Part shown: piece after piece, positions 52,901-60,019 of the stretch | How positions within the stretch are numbered: position 1 is the stretch's first letter | Layout of the letters: each line of letters starts with the position of its first letter | NCBI RefSeq assembly: GCF_008086345.1 | Contig: NZ_CP043006.1 | Coordinates: forward strand, 1,610,032 to 1,674,031 | Length of the DNA: 64,000 nt | Direction of reading: 5' to 3' | Source: Chitinophaga sp. XS-30 | GTDB lineage: Bacteria > Bacteroidota > Bacteroidia > Chitinophagales > Chitinophagaceae | Position numbers and translations under genes: made by a program | Notes under the pieces: model-generated | Databases searched by the model: none | Told to the model about the DNA's origin: nothing | What the model saw: the letters and a program-made list of their open reading frames with translations, nothing else

Positions 52901-53507
52901 TGGTATGGACATCTCTATTGTAATGACCGGTGTAGGTATCATGGCGCTGGCCGGTATCGTGGCACGTAACGGTATTGTACTGGTAGAGTTTACAGACCTG
53001 CTCGTGCAGCAGGGCGTACATATCAACGAAGCCGTTGTAGAAGCCGGCAGAACACGTATGACGCCGGTATTGCTCACCGCCATCGCAGCCATCCTTGGCC
53101 TGATACCGCTGGCCGTAGGGTTGAATATCGACTTCGCGGCGCTGTTCTCCGAATTCAATCCGCATATATTCTTTGGAGGTGATAACGTAGCCTTCTGGGG
53201 ACCGCTGGCATGGACCATGGTATTTGGCCTCGTGTTCGCCACCTTCCTCACCCTGATCCTCGTACCCGTGATGTATGCCATGAACAAACGTGTGATAGAT
53301 GTACTGGATCATTACAAGCTGCCCCGCGGACTGAAATATGTTCCGTTCCTGGTGCTGATCCTGAAGATCTTTTTGAAAAAAGAAACCATCAGGAAAATGC
53401 ACGACCCGGAATATGAGTCGCCCCGCCCTTACAACTTCTTCAACGGTCATGCCGACGAAGCAGACAAGGAGCAGGCGAAACAGGCGAAGGGAGTAGCCAT
53501 TCATTAA
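49959..53507 (+). CDS. RND efflux pump permease (AcrB/HAE1-like)
   Basis: 1182 residues, about 130 longer than AcrB, with the extra part mainly in the middle hydrophobic region and a C-terminal cytoplasmic tail (DEADKEQAKQAKG). The proton-relay Asp pair is in LALGIVVDDAIVVIENVHR, and the typical ARNGIVLVEF and TRMTPVLLTAIAAILGLIPL stretches of the second half are intact. It uses the proton gradient to export hydrophobic compounds with the adaptor and TolC-like partners just upstream. The substrate is not predictable. Confidence 0.95.
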   Translation: MKDLEKEFKPTSWSIDNKVSIYVITIIISIAGILSYQALPKEQFPEVVFPQFYISTVYDGTSPEDMETLITKPIEKKLKSISGVKKISSSSVQDYSAINIEFDADQDIEAARQEVREKVDEAKSELPSDLEDDPQIIKIDVSQIPIMNVNLSGDFDLQTLKKYADDMQDRIESLNEITRVDIVGALEREIQINLDKYKMEAARVSFEDVIGAVANENRTVTGGLVSMNGQKRTLSVKGEYKDPLKIRDIVIRSASGSVVYLRDIAEVVDGFEEQESYARLDGKSVITLNVIKRSGQNLIDASDKIFKIVDEMKESTLPKGLDVTITADQSESTRVTLHDLINTIIIGFILVTFVLMFFMGAVNAIFVAASVPISMFIAFIIMPGLGFTLNMMVLFSFLLALGIVVDDAIVVIENVHRIFYERKDLGIVKAAKIAAGEVFMPVLSGTLTVLAPFVPLLFWPGIIGSFMYFLPMTLIVTLLASLFVAYIINPVFAVDFMDRHEGENHPKPKFDRKFKVLTAVFFFVALIGYMSSFGVGNFVVCIYLLIVLERFWLGGVARKFQNGFWPRVQNRYRRILSWCIVGWRPVKILFATFGLLLFSIMITGLRNPKVVFFPQADPNFIYAYIELPIGTDQKYTDSITNIIEQRITKVVDGKNNPLVKSIISNVAVGAGDPSQMDLSVQPNKGKVTVAFVEFAKRDGQSTVEYLDKIRDAVKGVPGADITVEQEQGGPPTGKPINIEISGDEFELLATTSERIKRYLDSLQIGGVEELKSDFQSNKPEIIVNIDRERANREGISTVQIQNAIRIAQYGVEASKFRDPEDDYPIRVRLKEDQRNNINTLMNLQITYRDMNMGGQIRQVPLSAVADIEYSNTYAGIKHIDEKRVVTLYSNILTGYNANEVVAAITQAVQEFSPPDGITVKMTGEQEDQLETMNFLLMAMLGAVGLIFMIMVAQFNSVGRALVIFLEILFSIIGVFLGFAIFGMDISIVMTGVGIMALAGIVARNGIVLVEFTDLLVQQGVHINEAVVEAGRTRMTPVLLTAIAAILGLIPLAVGLNIDFAALFSEFNPHIFFGGDNVAFWGPLAWTMVFGLVFATFLTLILVPVMYAMNKRVIDVLDHYKLPRGLKYVPFLVLILKIFLKKETIRKMHDPEYESPRPYNFFNGHADEADKEQAKQAKGVAIH

Positions 53508-53569
53508 GAACTGTTTTTTCTATAGTTATAATCAGAGCAAACAGTGTAACAGTTGTAGGTTAACAAATG

Positions 53570-53598
53570 CCGTCCCGAATCTTCGGGACGGTTTTTTT
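53570..53598 (+). terminator. Terminator of the efflux operon
   Basis: CCGTCCCGA (53570-53578) and TCGGGACGG (53583-53591) pair perfectly with a 4-base loop, followed by seven T. Located 62 bases after the pump stop codon. Confidence 0.92.
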
Positions 53599-53759
53599 AT
53601 GCCGGCTGCCGGTGAAACGATGCGCCCAGGGCGAAGGACTGGGAGGATGCGCAACCGGCTGCGGAAGCGTTTACGGGGAACCTTTCCGCGCCGCGTTTAT
53701 TTTCCGGGAAGCCCCGGTAGCGGAGTTTGAACATGCCGGAAATTGGATTATTTTTCAGT

Positions 53760-54848
53760 ATGAAATATTCACTTGCCTTTTTGCTCTCTTTATTGTTGTG
53801 CGGCGCAACCGTAGCCTTTGCTCGCCAGCAGGACACTACCCGTTATACCGATGCCCGCGAACTGCTGATCATCGGCAAGGCCCTGCCCACAAACCCCGTA
53901 TGGGTGCGGTGGGACAGCAGCCAGTCCATTCCCATGACGCCGGCAGTCAAATCCCTGGCGAGGCACAGCGCCGGTATAGCTGTGTTATTTGAGACCAATT
54001 CCACTTATCTCCGGGTAAAATGGTCCGTTGCACAGCGGAAGTTCTACAACAATATCACACCCATTGCCCACAGCGGGCTGGATCTGTATGCCATGGAGAA
54101 CGGGCGCTGGCAGTTCGTGAACACCGCACGGCCGGGGGACCGGGAAACCAGTTTCGCTTATCCGGTTGTCAGTAATATGGATGGCGCTACCCGTCAATAC
54201 ATGCTGTACCTTCCGATCTACAATGAACTGACATCGCTGGAGATCGGCGTATCGCCGCAGGCCATGTTGGCCAAACCAGTAAAACCCGGTATTGATACCA
54301 CCCGGCGCATTGTTATTTATGGCTCCAGTATTCTGCAGGGCGCGTCCGCCAGCCGTGCGGGCATGACCTATCCGTCTATTATCAGCAGGCGTACAAGCTG
54401 GGAAATGGTCAATCTCGGTTTCAGCGGCAACGGCAAAATGGAATTTCCGGTAGCGGAACTGCTGGCCACCATGCCGGCAGCTGTTTTTGTGCTGGACTGC
54501 ATCCCGAATCCCACACCCGCGGAGATCCGCGAACGCGCTTATCCTTTTATCAAACATCTGCTGGACAAACGTCCCGAAGTACCGGTATTGCTTGTGGAAA
54601 CATCCAACCGGGAAACAGGCTTTTTTGACAGGAAGATCGGCGATGTGGTGCGGGAGAAAAACCGGCTCATCCGTGAAGTGTATGAGCAGTTGCGCAAGGA
54701 GGGATACAAGCAGTTGCATTACCTGCGCGGGGCAGACCTGATAGGGCATGACCACGAGGGAACGATCGATGGAACGCACAACACGGATATCGGCTTTATG
54801 CGGCAGGCTGAAGTAATCTTGCCCGTACTCAAAAAGCTGATGAAATAA
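53760..54848 (+). CDS. SGNH/GDSL hydrolase, secreted
   Basis: 362 residues from the ATG at 53760, which directly gives a signal peptide (MKYSLAFLLSLLLCGATVAF). An N-terminal beta domain (about 25-180) is followed by the SGNH core: Ser in IYGSSILQGASAS, Gly-Asn in NLGFSGNGKMEF, and Asp/His in DGTHNTDIGF. The Bacteroidota SGNH subgroup with this N-terminal domain acts on acetylated sugars or lipids. Preceded by the efflux terminator and followed by the TIGR00266 gene after 35 bases. Confidence 0.9.
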   Translation: MKYSLAFLLSLLLCGATVAFARQQDTTRYTDARELLIIGKALPTNPVWVRWDSSQSIPMTPAVKSLARHSAGIAVLFETNSTYLRVKWSVAQRKFYNNITPIAHSGLDLYAMENGRWQFVNTARPGDRETSFAYPVVSNMDGATRQYMLYLPIYNELTSLEIGVSPQAMLAKPVKPGIDTTRRIVIYGSSILQGASASRAGMTYPSIISRRTSWEMVNLGFSGNGKMEFPVAELLATMPAAVFVLDCIPNPTPAEIRERAYPFIKHLLDKRPEVPVLLVETSNRETGFFDRKIGDVVREKNRLIREVYEQLRKEGYKQLHYLRGADLIGHDHEGTIDGTHNTDIGFMRQAEVILPVLKKLMK

Positions 54849-54883
54849 CAAATTTCGTAACTTGCTTTTCATAAGATGAACCT

Positions 54884-55675
54884 ATGCTTAAAAATCATGA
54901 GATCGACTACCGCATACACGGTGAGGAGATGCAGATCGTAGAAATAGAACTGGACCCGCAGGAAAGTGCCGTAGCGGAAAGCGGCAGTTTTATGATGATG
55001 GACGGAGAGATCAGGATGGAAACCCTCTTTGGCGATGGCTCCGGCCGTCAGCAGGGGATCTTCGGCAAACTGATGTCCGCCGGCAAGCGCCTGATCACCG
55101 GTGAAAGCCTTTTTATCACCGCGTTCACGAACGTCGGGCAGGGCAAGAAACGGGTGAGTTTTGCCGCTCCCTATCCCGGCAAGATCATTCCGATGGATTT
55201 ATCCTTATTAGGCGGAAAGATCGTCTGCCAGAAAGATGCATTCCTTTGCGCGGCGCGCGGCGTGAATGTGGGCATTGAATTCCAGCGCCGCCTGGGCACC
55301 GGTATCTTTGGCGGGGAAGGCTTCATTATGCAAAAGCTGGAAGGCGATGGCCTGGCTTTCGTTCACGCCGGCGGCCTGGTGGTGGAAAAGGAACTGCAGC
55401 CCGGGGAATTGTTGAAAGTGGATACCGGTTGTGTAGTAGCATATACACAGCAGATAGATTTTGATATAGAGTTTATCCGGGGGATCCGCAATATGGTATT
55501 CGGTGGGGAGGGGCTGTTCTTCGCCGTGCTGAGAGGGCCGGGCAAGGTATGGCTGCAAAGCCTGCCGATCAGCCGGCTGGCGAGCCGGGTACTGGCATAC
55601 GGCACCGGGCCCCGGAAAGAGGAAGGCAGTATCCTTGGCGGGCTGGGAAATTTGCTGGATGGGGATGGCAGATAA
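54884..55675 (+). CDS. TIGR00266 / AIM24-like protein
   Basis: 263 residues, beta-rich, with no signal peptide. Family stretches are ESGSFMMMDGEIRMET near the N-terminus, FFITAF-like SLFITAFTN, CQKDAFLCAARGVNVGI, and the C-terminal GPGKVWLQSLPISRLASRV. The fold is the AIM24/tryptophan RNA-binding attenuator-like double beta-sheet. Function unknown in bacteria; mitochondrial AIM24 organises the inner membrane. The gene ends in AT-rich DNA with a weak hairpin. Confidence 0.92.
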   Translation: MLKNHEIDYRIHGEEMQIVEIELDPQESAVAESGSFMMMDGEIRMETLFGDGSGRQQGIFGKLMSAGKRLITGESLFITAFTNVGQGKKRVSFAAPYPGKIIPMDLSLLGGKIVCQKDAFLCAARGVNVGIEFQRRLGTGIFGGEGFIMQKLEGDGLAFVHAGGLVVEKELQPGELLKVDTGCVVAYTQQIDFDIEFIRGIRNMVFGGEGLFFAVLRGPGKVWLQSLPISRLASRVLAYGTGPRKEEGSILGGLGNLLDGDGR

Positions 55676-56160
55676 CGAAATTATTGATTTGCAGATATTT
55701 AGTTGCCGGATTGCTGAAATTTATATTTGTTCCCCGCAGTCCGGCAGCAACTTAAACAAGTAGTTTTGTAAAAAAAGATGGCCATTTATCCTTTTTTTGC
55801 AAATTATTAACGAACAGAATGCTAGTATTGTCTTAATATTGCCCGGAGGCTTGACCAGATACACCAGATTATTTGTATATTACAATCAGGAAAAGCGGCT
55901 GGCACTGTGTGGGTGTCACTGCAAGTAAAACAGATGTGATATCTTTTTTTTAGGATCCAAAAAAGCTGACGCAGATAGAAAGTAGACCCTGGTGCTATGA
56001 ATAAGAAATGAAAACTTACTCATGTTAATTTCAGGTGAATCCAAGGCAAAAATAATGTAAAAACCAGGTTTTCTAATGGTAGCCCTGAGAGCATTCCAAC
56101 AGCGCAATTGTAACTGGCATGTGGAGGTTTCAGGATGATATCCGGTTAACCAATTACCTT

Positions 56161-56188
56161 AAGTTCCTGTCGAAAAGTTCCTGTCGAA
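56161..56188. repeat. 14-base direct repeat, two copies
   Basis: AAGTTCCTGTCGAA occurs twice head to tail with no spacer, ending 40 bases before the -33 box of the RGG gene promoter. It could be an activator site or a recent slippage duplication. Confidence 0.8.
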
Positions 56189-56227
56189 GCGGCGAAGGGA
56201 ATAATTTTTAAATTTTCCGCAAAAAAA

Positions 56228-56258
56228 TTGTAATGCAGACGGCACTCAATTATCTTTG
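56228..56258 (+). promoter_or_regulatory. Promoter of the RGG-2H phosphoesterase gene
   Basis: TTG (56228-56230), 20 bases, then TATCTTTG (56251-56258), an exact TAnnTTTG. The RNA would start near 56265, leaving a leader of about 190 bases, unusually long for this window. Confidence 0.65.
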
Positions 56259-56453
56259 CTGTCCGAGAAAAAACAGATAGAGAAAGTTAAATTTTTATTG
56301 AAACGGAAGCCGGTATTCTTGTAAAAAATATAACAGATTTGTCCCGACGTTATGCGGGTGACCGGCACCCTAGTAATATAAACCTAAACAAGTAGGTGAA
56401 TTTCATTTTTATGAAATCATTGAAAAATTGCTTCAAACGCTTAATCAAGTAAG

Positions 56454-57827
56454 ATGAATTTTGAGAGAAACGAACGCCCCCGAAAGTATTCTCCTGGCTA
56501 CAACAGAGATCAGCAAGAACCCAACCAAGACCAGGAAGGTGGTGAATTCAAGAAACCCGAATTTGGCAAAGACGGAGAAAGACCTTACACTCCCCGTAGT
56601 GAAGGCGGTTACACTCCCCGCGAAGGTGGTTATACCCCGCGTGAAGGAGGTTATACGCCCCGCCGGGAAGGAGGTTATACCCCCCGTGGAGAAGGCTATA
56701 CTCCCAGAGGAGGAGATGGCAATTTTAACCGTGAAGGAACATACAACCGCGAAGGCGGCGGCTATCCCCCCCGTAATGAGGGTGGTGGATACCGCGACCG
56801 TGATGGCGGCGGTGGTTACAATCGTGATCGTGACGGCGGCGGCTATAACCGCGACCGTGGCGAAGGCGGTGGTGGCTACGGCGGCGGTTACGACCGTGGC
56901 GGCGGTGGTTATGACCGTGGTGGCGGCGGGTACAACCGCGGCGGCGGCGGATATGATCGCGGCGGCGGTGGTGGTGGCTACGACCGTGGCGGTGGTGGCG
57001 GTTACGATCGCGGTGGCGGTGGTGGCTATGGCGGCGGCGGCGGATACAACCGTGGCGGCGGTGGTGGTTACGATCGCGGCGGTGGCGGCGGCGGTTATGA
57101 CCGTGGCGGCGGCGGTGGATACAACCGTGGCGGTGGCGGCGGTGGATATAATCGCGGCGGCGGCGGTGGTGGCTTCAACCGCGGTGGCGGTGGAGGCGGC
57201 TTCAACCGTGGCGGCGGCGGACAAGGCCGTGGCCAGGGTGGTCCCAGAAATTTCAACCGTCCTCCCAAAGTAGATAACAAGATCTATTTTATCGCTTTGC
57301 TGCCCACAGCTGAAGTAGGTAAAGAGATCATCAAGATAAAACAGGACTTCGCGGAACAATATGGTCCCACTTACGCACTGAAAGTATTACCGCACATCAC
57401 CCTGCAGGTACCTTTCACCGCAGACCCGAGCCTCGAAAGAGCATTCTGTGAGGAACTGACGGAATTTGCCAAGACGCAGGCGCCATTTGAAGTGTCCCTG
57501 AACGGCTTCGGCACCTTCCCGAACAAACAGAACCGCGTACTGTTCATCAACGTGGAGAAAAGCGAAACCATGAGCGCCATGCATCGCCAGCTGATCAATT
57601 TCCTCCGGAAAGAATTCGGCTTCAGCACTATGCTTGCCCGTACAGGCTTCACTCCGCACGTAACCGTTGCCTTCAAAGACCTCGACGACGCACAGTTCGA
57701 AAAGGCATGGCCGGAATACGAAAACAAAGAATATACCGCTACTTTCAAAGTCAACAACCTCTACTTCCTGCGCCATAACGGCAAGTCATGGGAAGTACTG
57801 CAGAAATGCAAACTGGGCGGCGCCTGA
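56454..57827 (+). CDS. RGG/GGY-repeat protein with C-terminal 2H phosphoesterase (2'-5' RNA ligase-like) domain
   Basis: 457 residues. Residues 1-40 are charged; about 45-80 repeat GGYTPRE/R units; about 90-270 form a low-complexity run of YDRGGGG and YNRGGGG units. The C-terminal ~180 residues (from KIYFIALLPTAEVG) are a folded 2H domain with both catalytic motifs: H314-I-T316 in LPHITLQV and H402-V-T404 in TPHVTVAF. 2H enzymes cut or join 2',3'-cyclic or 2'-5' RNA bonds. RGG runs bind RNA and drive condensation in other proteins, so an RNA-processing role is likely. The repeat DNA is coding, not a CRISPR. It has its own promoter and terminator. Confidence 0.85.
   Translation: MNFERNERPRKYSPGYNRDQQEPNQDQEGGEFKKPEFGKDGERPYTPRSEGGYTPREGGYTPREGGYTPRREGGYTPRGEGYTPRGGDGNFNREGTYNREGGGYPPRNEGGGYRDRDGGGGYNRDRDGGGYNRDRGEGGGGYGGGYDRGGGGYDRGGGGYNRGGGGYDRGGGGGGYDRGGGGGYDRGGGGGYGGGGGYNRGGGGGYDRGGGGGGYDRGGGGGYNRGGGGGGYNRGGGGGGFNRGGGGGGFNRGGGGQGRGQGGPRNFNRPPKVDNKIYFIALLPTAEVGKEIIKIKQDFAEQYGPTYALKVLPHITLQVPFTADPSLERAFCEELTEFAKTQAPFEVSLNGFGTFPNKQNRVLFINVEKSETMSAMHRQLINFLRKEFGFSTMLARTGFTPHVTVAFKDLDDAQFEKAWPEYENKEYTATFKVNNLYFLRHNGKSWEVLQKCKLGGA
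56595..57235 (+). repeat. In-frame GGY/RGG coding repeat
   Basis: Short imperfect repeats of GGT/GGC with TAC/TAT, GAC/AAC and CGT/CGC codons, in the order Gly-Gly-Tyr-x-Arg. Synonymous codons vary, so the protein sequence is kept by selection while the DNA drifts; still, slippage changes in length between strains are likely. Confidence 0.9.
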
Positions 57828-57852
57828 GAAAGAAACGATGGTAAATAACAGA

Positions 57853-57886
57853 TTCCGGATCTTGCAAAAGGTCCGGAATTTTTTTT
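57853..57886 (+). terminator. Terminator of the RGG gene
   Basis: TTCCGGATC (57853-57861) pairs with GGTCCGGAA (57870-57878), with one T-G pair and an 8-base loop, then eight T. Located 25 bases after the stop codon. Confidence 0.9.
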
Positions 57887-58024
57887 GCAGATATCGTTCC
57901 CGCTGACTGGTGTGCATGTTCTTTATATTTTTTGTTATTTTACGCCATCGTGATCAACCATGCCTGGCTGTAGCCCTGCCTGCTTGACATTCAATCCGGA
58001 TCAACCATTATCTTGTAGTACTAT

Positions 58025-58621
58025 ATGCAGGACCCGTCGCTTATTGAAAAGAATATATTGCTTCTTGTTGCGGAAGGGGACAGGGCGGCTTTTAACAGCC
58101 TCCTGCATACATGCTGGAACAAAGTTTATACCCTGTCACTCACCTACCTCCGGTCTGTGGAAGATGCACAGGAGATCACACAGGACGTTTTTCTGAAAGT
58201 CTGGCAATCCCGCAGCCAGTTGCCTGCCATCCGGAATTTTGACGGATGGTTGTTTGTGCTGACCCGCAATGAAGTGCTCTCTGAACTGCGTAAAAAGAAA
58301 GTACGCCCGGTTATTTCCGCAGAACCGGGAGAAAGGGAGGAAGATACCATTCTGCCGGATCACCCGCTGATCTATAAAGAAGCCAGTGCCTTTATTGCAA
58401 AGGGAATAGCAGCGTTGCCGCCCATGCGTAAGAAAGTGTTTATGCTTAGCAGGATGGAGGGGAAAAGTTATGAAGAGATCGCCACGCTGCTGCAGATATC
58501 CCGCAATGGCGTGAAGGACCATATCGTAAAGGCCCTGCATTTTCTCCGCAATTACCTGCATGAACATGAGGGTGATGTATTGTTGCTGATCCTGCTGTTC
58601 ATGCAGCATATGAAAAGTTGA
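58025..58621 (+). CDS. ECF-type RNA polymerase sigma factor (second SusCD locus)
   Basis: 198 residues. Region 2 shows SVEDAQEITQDVFLKVWQSR and the DNA-melting part RNFDGWLFVLTRNEV; region 4 has KSYEEIATLLQISRNGVKDH. It belongs to the same Bacteroidota group as the 20893 sigma factor but is clearly a different paralogue. A TTGACA-like and TATCTTG stretch upstream (57983-58015) resembles a promoter with a one-base shorter -7 box. The C-terminus ends in hydrophobic HEGDVLLLILLFMQHMKS. FecR begins 82 bases after its stop, the same gap as in the first locus. Confidence 0.92.
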   Translation: MQDPSLIEKNILLLVAEGDRAAFNSLLHTCWNKVYTLSLTYLRSVEDAQEITQDVFLKVWQSRSQLPAIRNFDGWLFVLTRNEVLSELRKKKVRPVISAEPGEREEDTILPDHPLIYKEASAFIAKGIAALPPMRKKVFMLSRMEGKSYEEIATLLQISRNGVKDHIVKALHFLRNYLHEHEGDVLLLILLFMQHMKS

Positions 58622-58703
58622 CCCCCCTCAAAAAATAATGCTGCCCGGAACTACCCTCCCGCTTTTTTTATGCGTCTCTATTAATAGTGCCAACATCTAT
58701 GCT

Positions 58704-59870
58704 ATGAGCGAAACGCGATTCAGCGCCTTACTGGAATTATATGTTACCGGCCGTTTGTCGGCAGCCGATAAAGCGGAATTCTTTCAAATGCTGCACAGTG
58801 GCCATTATGACGAGCAACTGGAGCAAATAATGGAAGAGGACTGGCGTACCGGCCGTTATGAGGAGGAAGAGAACCAGCTCCTGCGCTCCCTGATTGCCGA
58901 AAAAGTAAACTTCCGGATCGACAGCGAGCTTGCTGACAAGAAAGCCGTTCGCCCGCGTATATCATGGCTGCAAAGCCCCTGGCTGCGATATGCAGCGGTA
59001 CTTGCATTGTTGCTGAGCATCGGCGCATACTTCTGGCTGCAACAGCGGCCTGCGGGAAATACTGCCGTGGCGGACGTAGCCCCTGGCGGCACAAAAGCCA
59101 TACTCACCCTGCAGGACGGTTCCGCCATTCCGCTGGATAGTACCGGCCGGCAAAGCATCCGGCAGGGCCGGAGCACGGTACTGCAACAAGGAGGGCAACT
59201 GCAATATGATGTACAGGGGAAAGCAGATGTGATCCTGCATAATACGCTGACAACTCCCCGTGGCGGACAGTTCAGGATCATACTGCCCGATGGCAGTAAA
59301 GTTTGGCTGAACGCAGCTTCCTCCATTCGTTATCCTACTGCATTTGCCGGAAAAGAGCGGCTGGTGGAAGTTTCAGGAGAAGTATATTTTGAAATAGCCC
59401 CGGACGCGCAAATGCCTTTTGTGGTAAAAATGCAGCAGGGCAACCGCGTGGAAGTATTGGGCACACATTTTAACCTGAACGCATATACGGACGAACCTGC
59501 TATACAAACAACACTGCTGGAAGGCGCCGTGCGTGTGAGCAATGCCACCGGCAATGCGGTGTTGTCGCCCGGCCAGCAGGCGCTGGTATCGCCGGATAAC
59601 AGCATCCGGGTTGTACCGCACAGGAATGCGGCGCAGGTAGTGGCCTGGAAGGACGGGCTTTTCAATTTCGAAGGCGCCACGCTGGAAGACGTTATGCGCC
59701 AGCTCGCACGCTGGTACGACATCGATATTGTATATGAGAAGGGAATACCGCCCATTGGCTTTGGCGGAAAGATAGAAAGGGACCTTACACTGACGGGGGT
59801 ATTGAAGGTGCTGCAAACAGCAGGGGTACATTTCAGGCTGGAGGGGAAACGGCTCGTTGTAATGCCGTAA
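58704..59870 (+). CDS. FecR-family anti-sigma factor (second locus)
   Basis: 388 residues from the ATG at 58704 (MSETRFSALLELYVTGRLS), preferred to an upstream ATG that adds hydrophobic residues without family pattern. The order is cytoplasmic helical domain, transmembrane helix (YAAVLALLLSIGAYFWLQ), FecR domain (TTPRGGQFRIILPDGSKVW, SGEVYFEIAP), and DUF4974 (TLEDVMRQLARWYDIDIVYE). It partners the 58025 sigma factor and the STN domain of the following SusC. Confidence 0.93.
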   Translation: MSETRFSALLELYVTGRLSAADKAEFFQMLHSGHYDEQLEQIMEEDWRTGRYEEEENQLLRSLIAEKVNFRIDSELADKKAVRPRISWLQSPWLRYAAVLALLLSIGAYFWLQQRPAGNTAVADVAPGGTKAILTLQDGSAIPLDSTGRQSIRQGRSTVLQQGGQLQYDVQGKADVILHNTLTTPRGGQFRIILPDGSKVWLNAASSIRYPTAFAGKERLVEVSGEVYFEIAPDAQMPFVVKMQQGNRVEVLGTHFNLNAYTDEPAIQTTLLEGAVRVSNATGNAVLSPGQQALVSPDNSIRVVPHRNAAQVVAWKDGLFNFEGATLEDVMRQLARWYDIDIVYEKGIPPIGFGGKIERDLTLTGVLKVLQTAGVHFRLEGKRLVVMP

Positions 59871-59917
59871 TATTTTAAAGCGACAACAACCAATCATAAG
59901 GGTTTATCAAGAAAAAA

Positions 59918-59943
59918 CCGCTCCGGCGTAGGACCCGGAACGG
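59918..59943 (+). other. Hairpin between fecR and susC (second locus)
   Basis: CCGCTCCGG (59918-59926) pairs with CCGGAACGG (59935-59943), nine positions with one mismatch and an 8-base loop. It occupies the same place as the hairpin pair of the first locus, 30 bases before the shared 17-base element. Confidence 0.5.
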
Positions 59944-59972
59944 CGAATAGCTGATAGATCCTGTAAACAACC

Positions 59973-59989
59973 AAGTTCAATGTCAATTG
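59973..59989 (+). promoter_or_regulatory. 17-base element upstream of the second susC
   Basis: AAGTTCAATGTCAATTG differs at one base from 22823-22839. It ends 30 bases before the ATG at 60020, compared with 38 in the first locus, which supports 60020 as the real start. Confidence 0.6.
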
Positions 59990-60019
59990 CTTTATTCATC
60001 TATCAACCAATGCAAAGCT

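Larger units (their letters stand above)
55676..56453. other. Long regulatory spacer before the RGG gene
   Basis: No convincing gene. It contains a hairpin (TGCCGGA 55704-55710 with TCCGGCA 55740-55746), a 14-base tandem repeat (56161-56188), a good promoter (56228-56258) and about 190 bases of leader with a small stem (ATTTCAT/ATGAAAT near 56400). Confidence 0.6.

Noticed and set aside
55916..56107. Minus-strand frame of 63 codons
   Set aside because: Low-complexity, no neighbour or start signal; the region is better explained as upstream DNA of the RGG gene.
56461..57359. Ala/Val/Thr-rich frames over the GGY repeat, and a possible CRISPR array
   Set aside because: They arise from reading the GGN repeat in other frames; there are no constant repeats with unique spacers, and the coding frame with the 2H domain explains the pattern.
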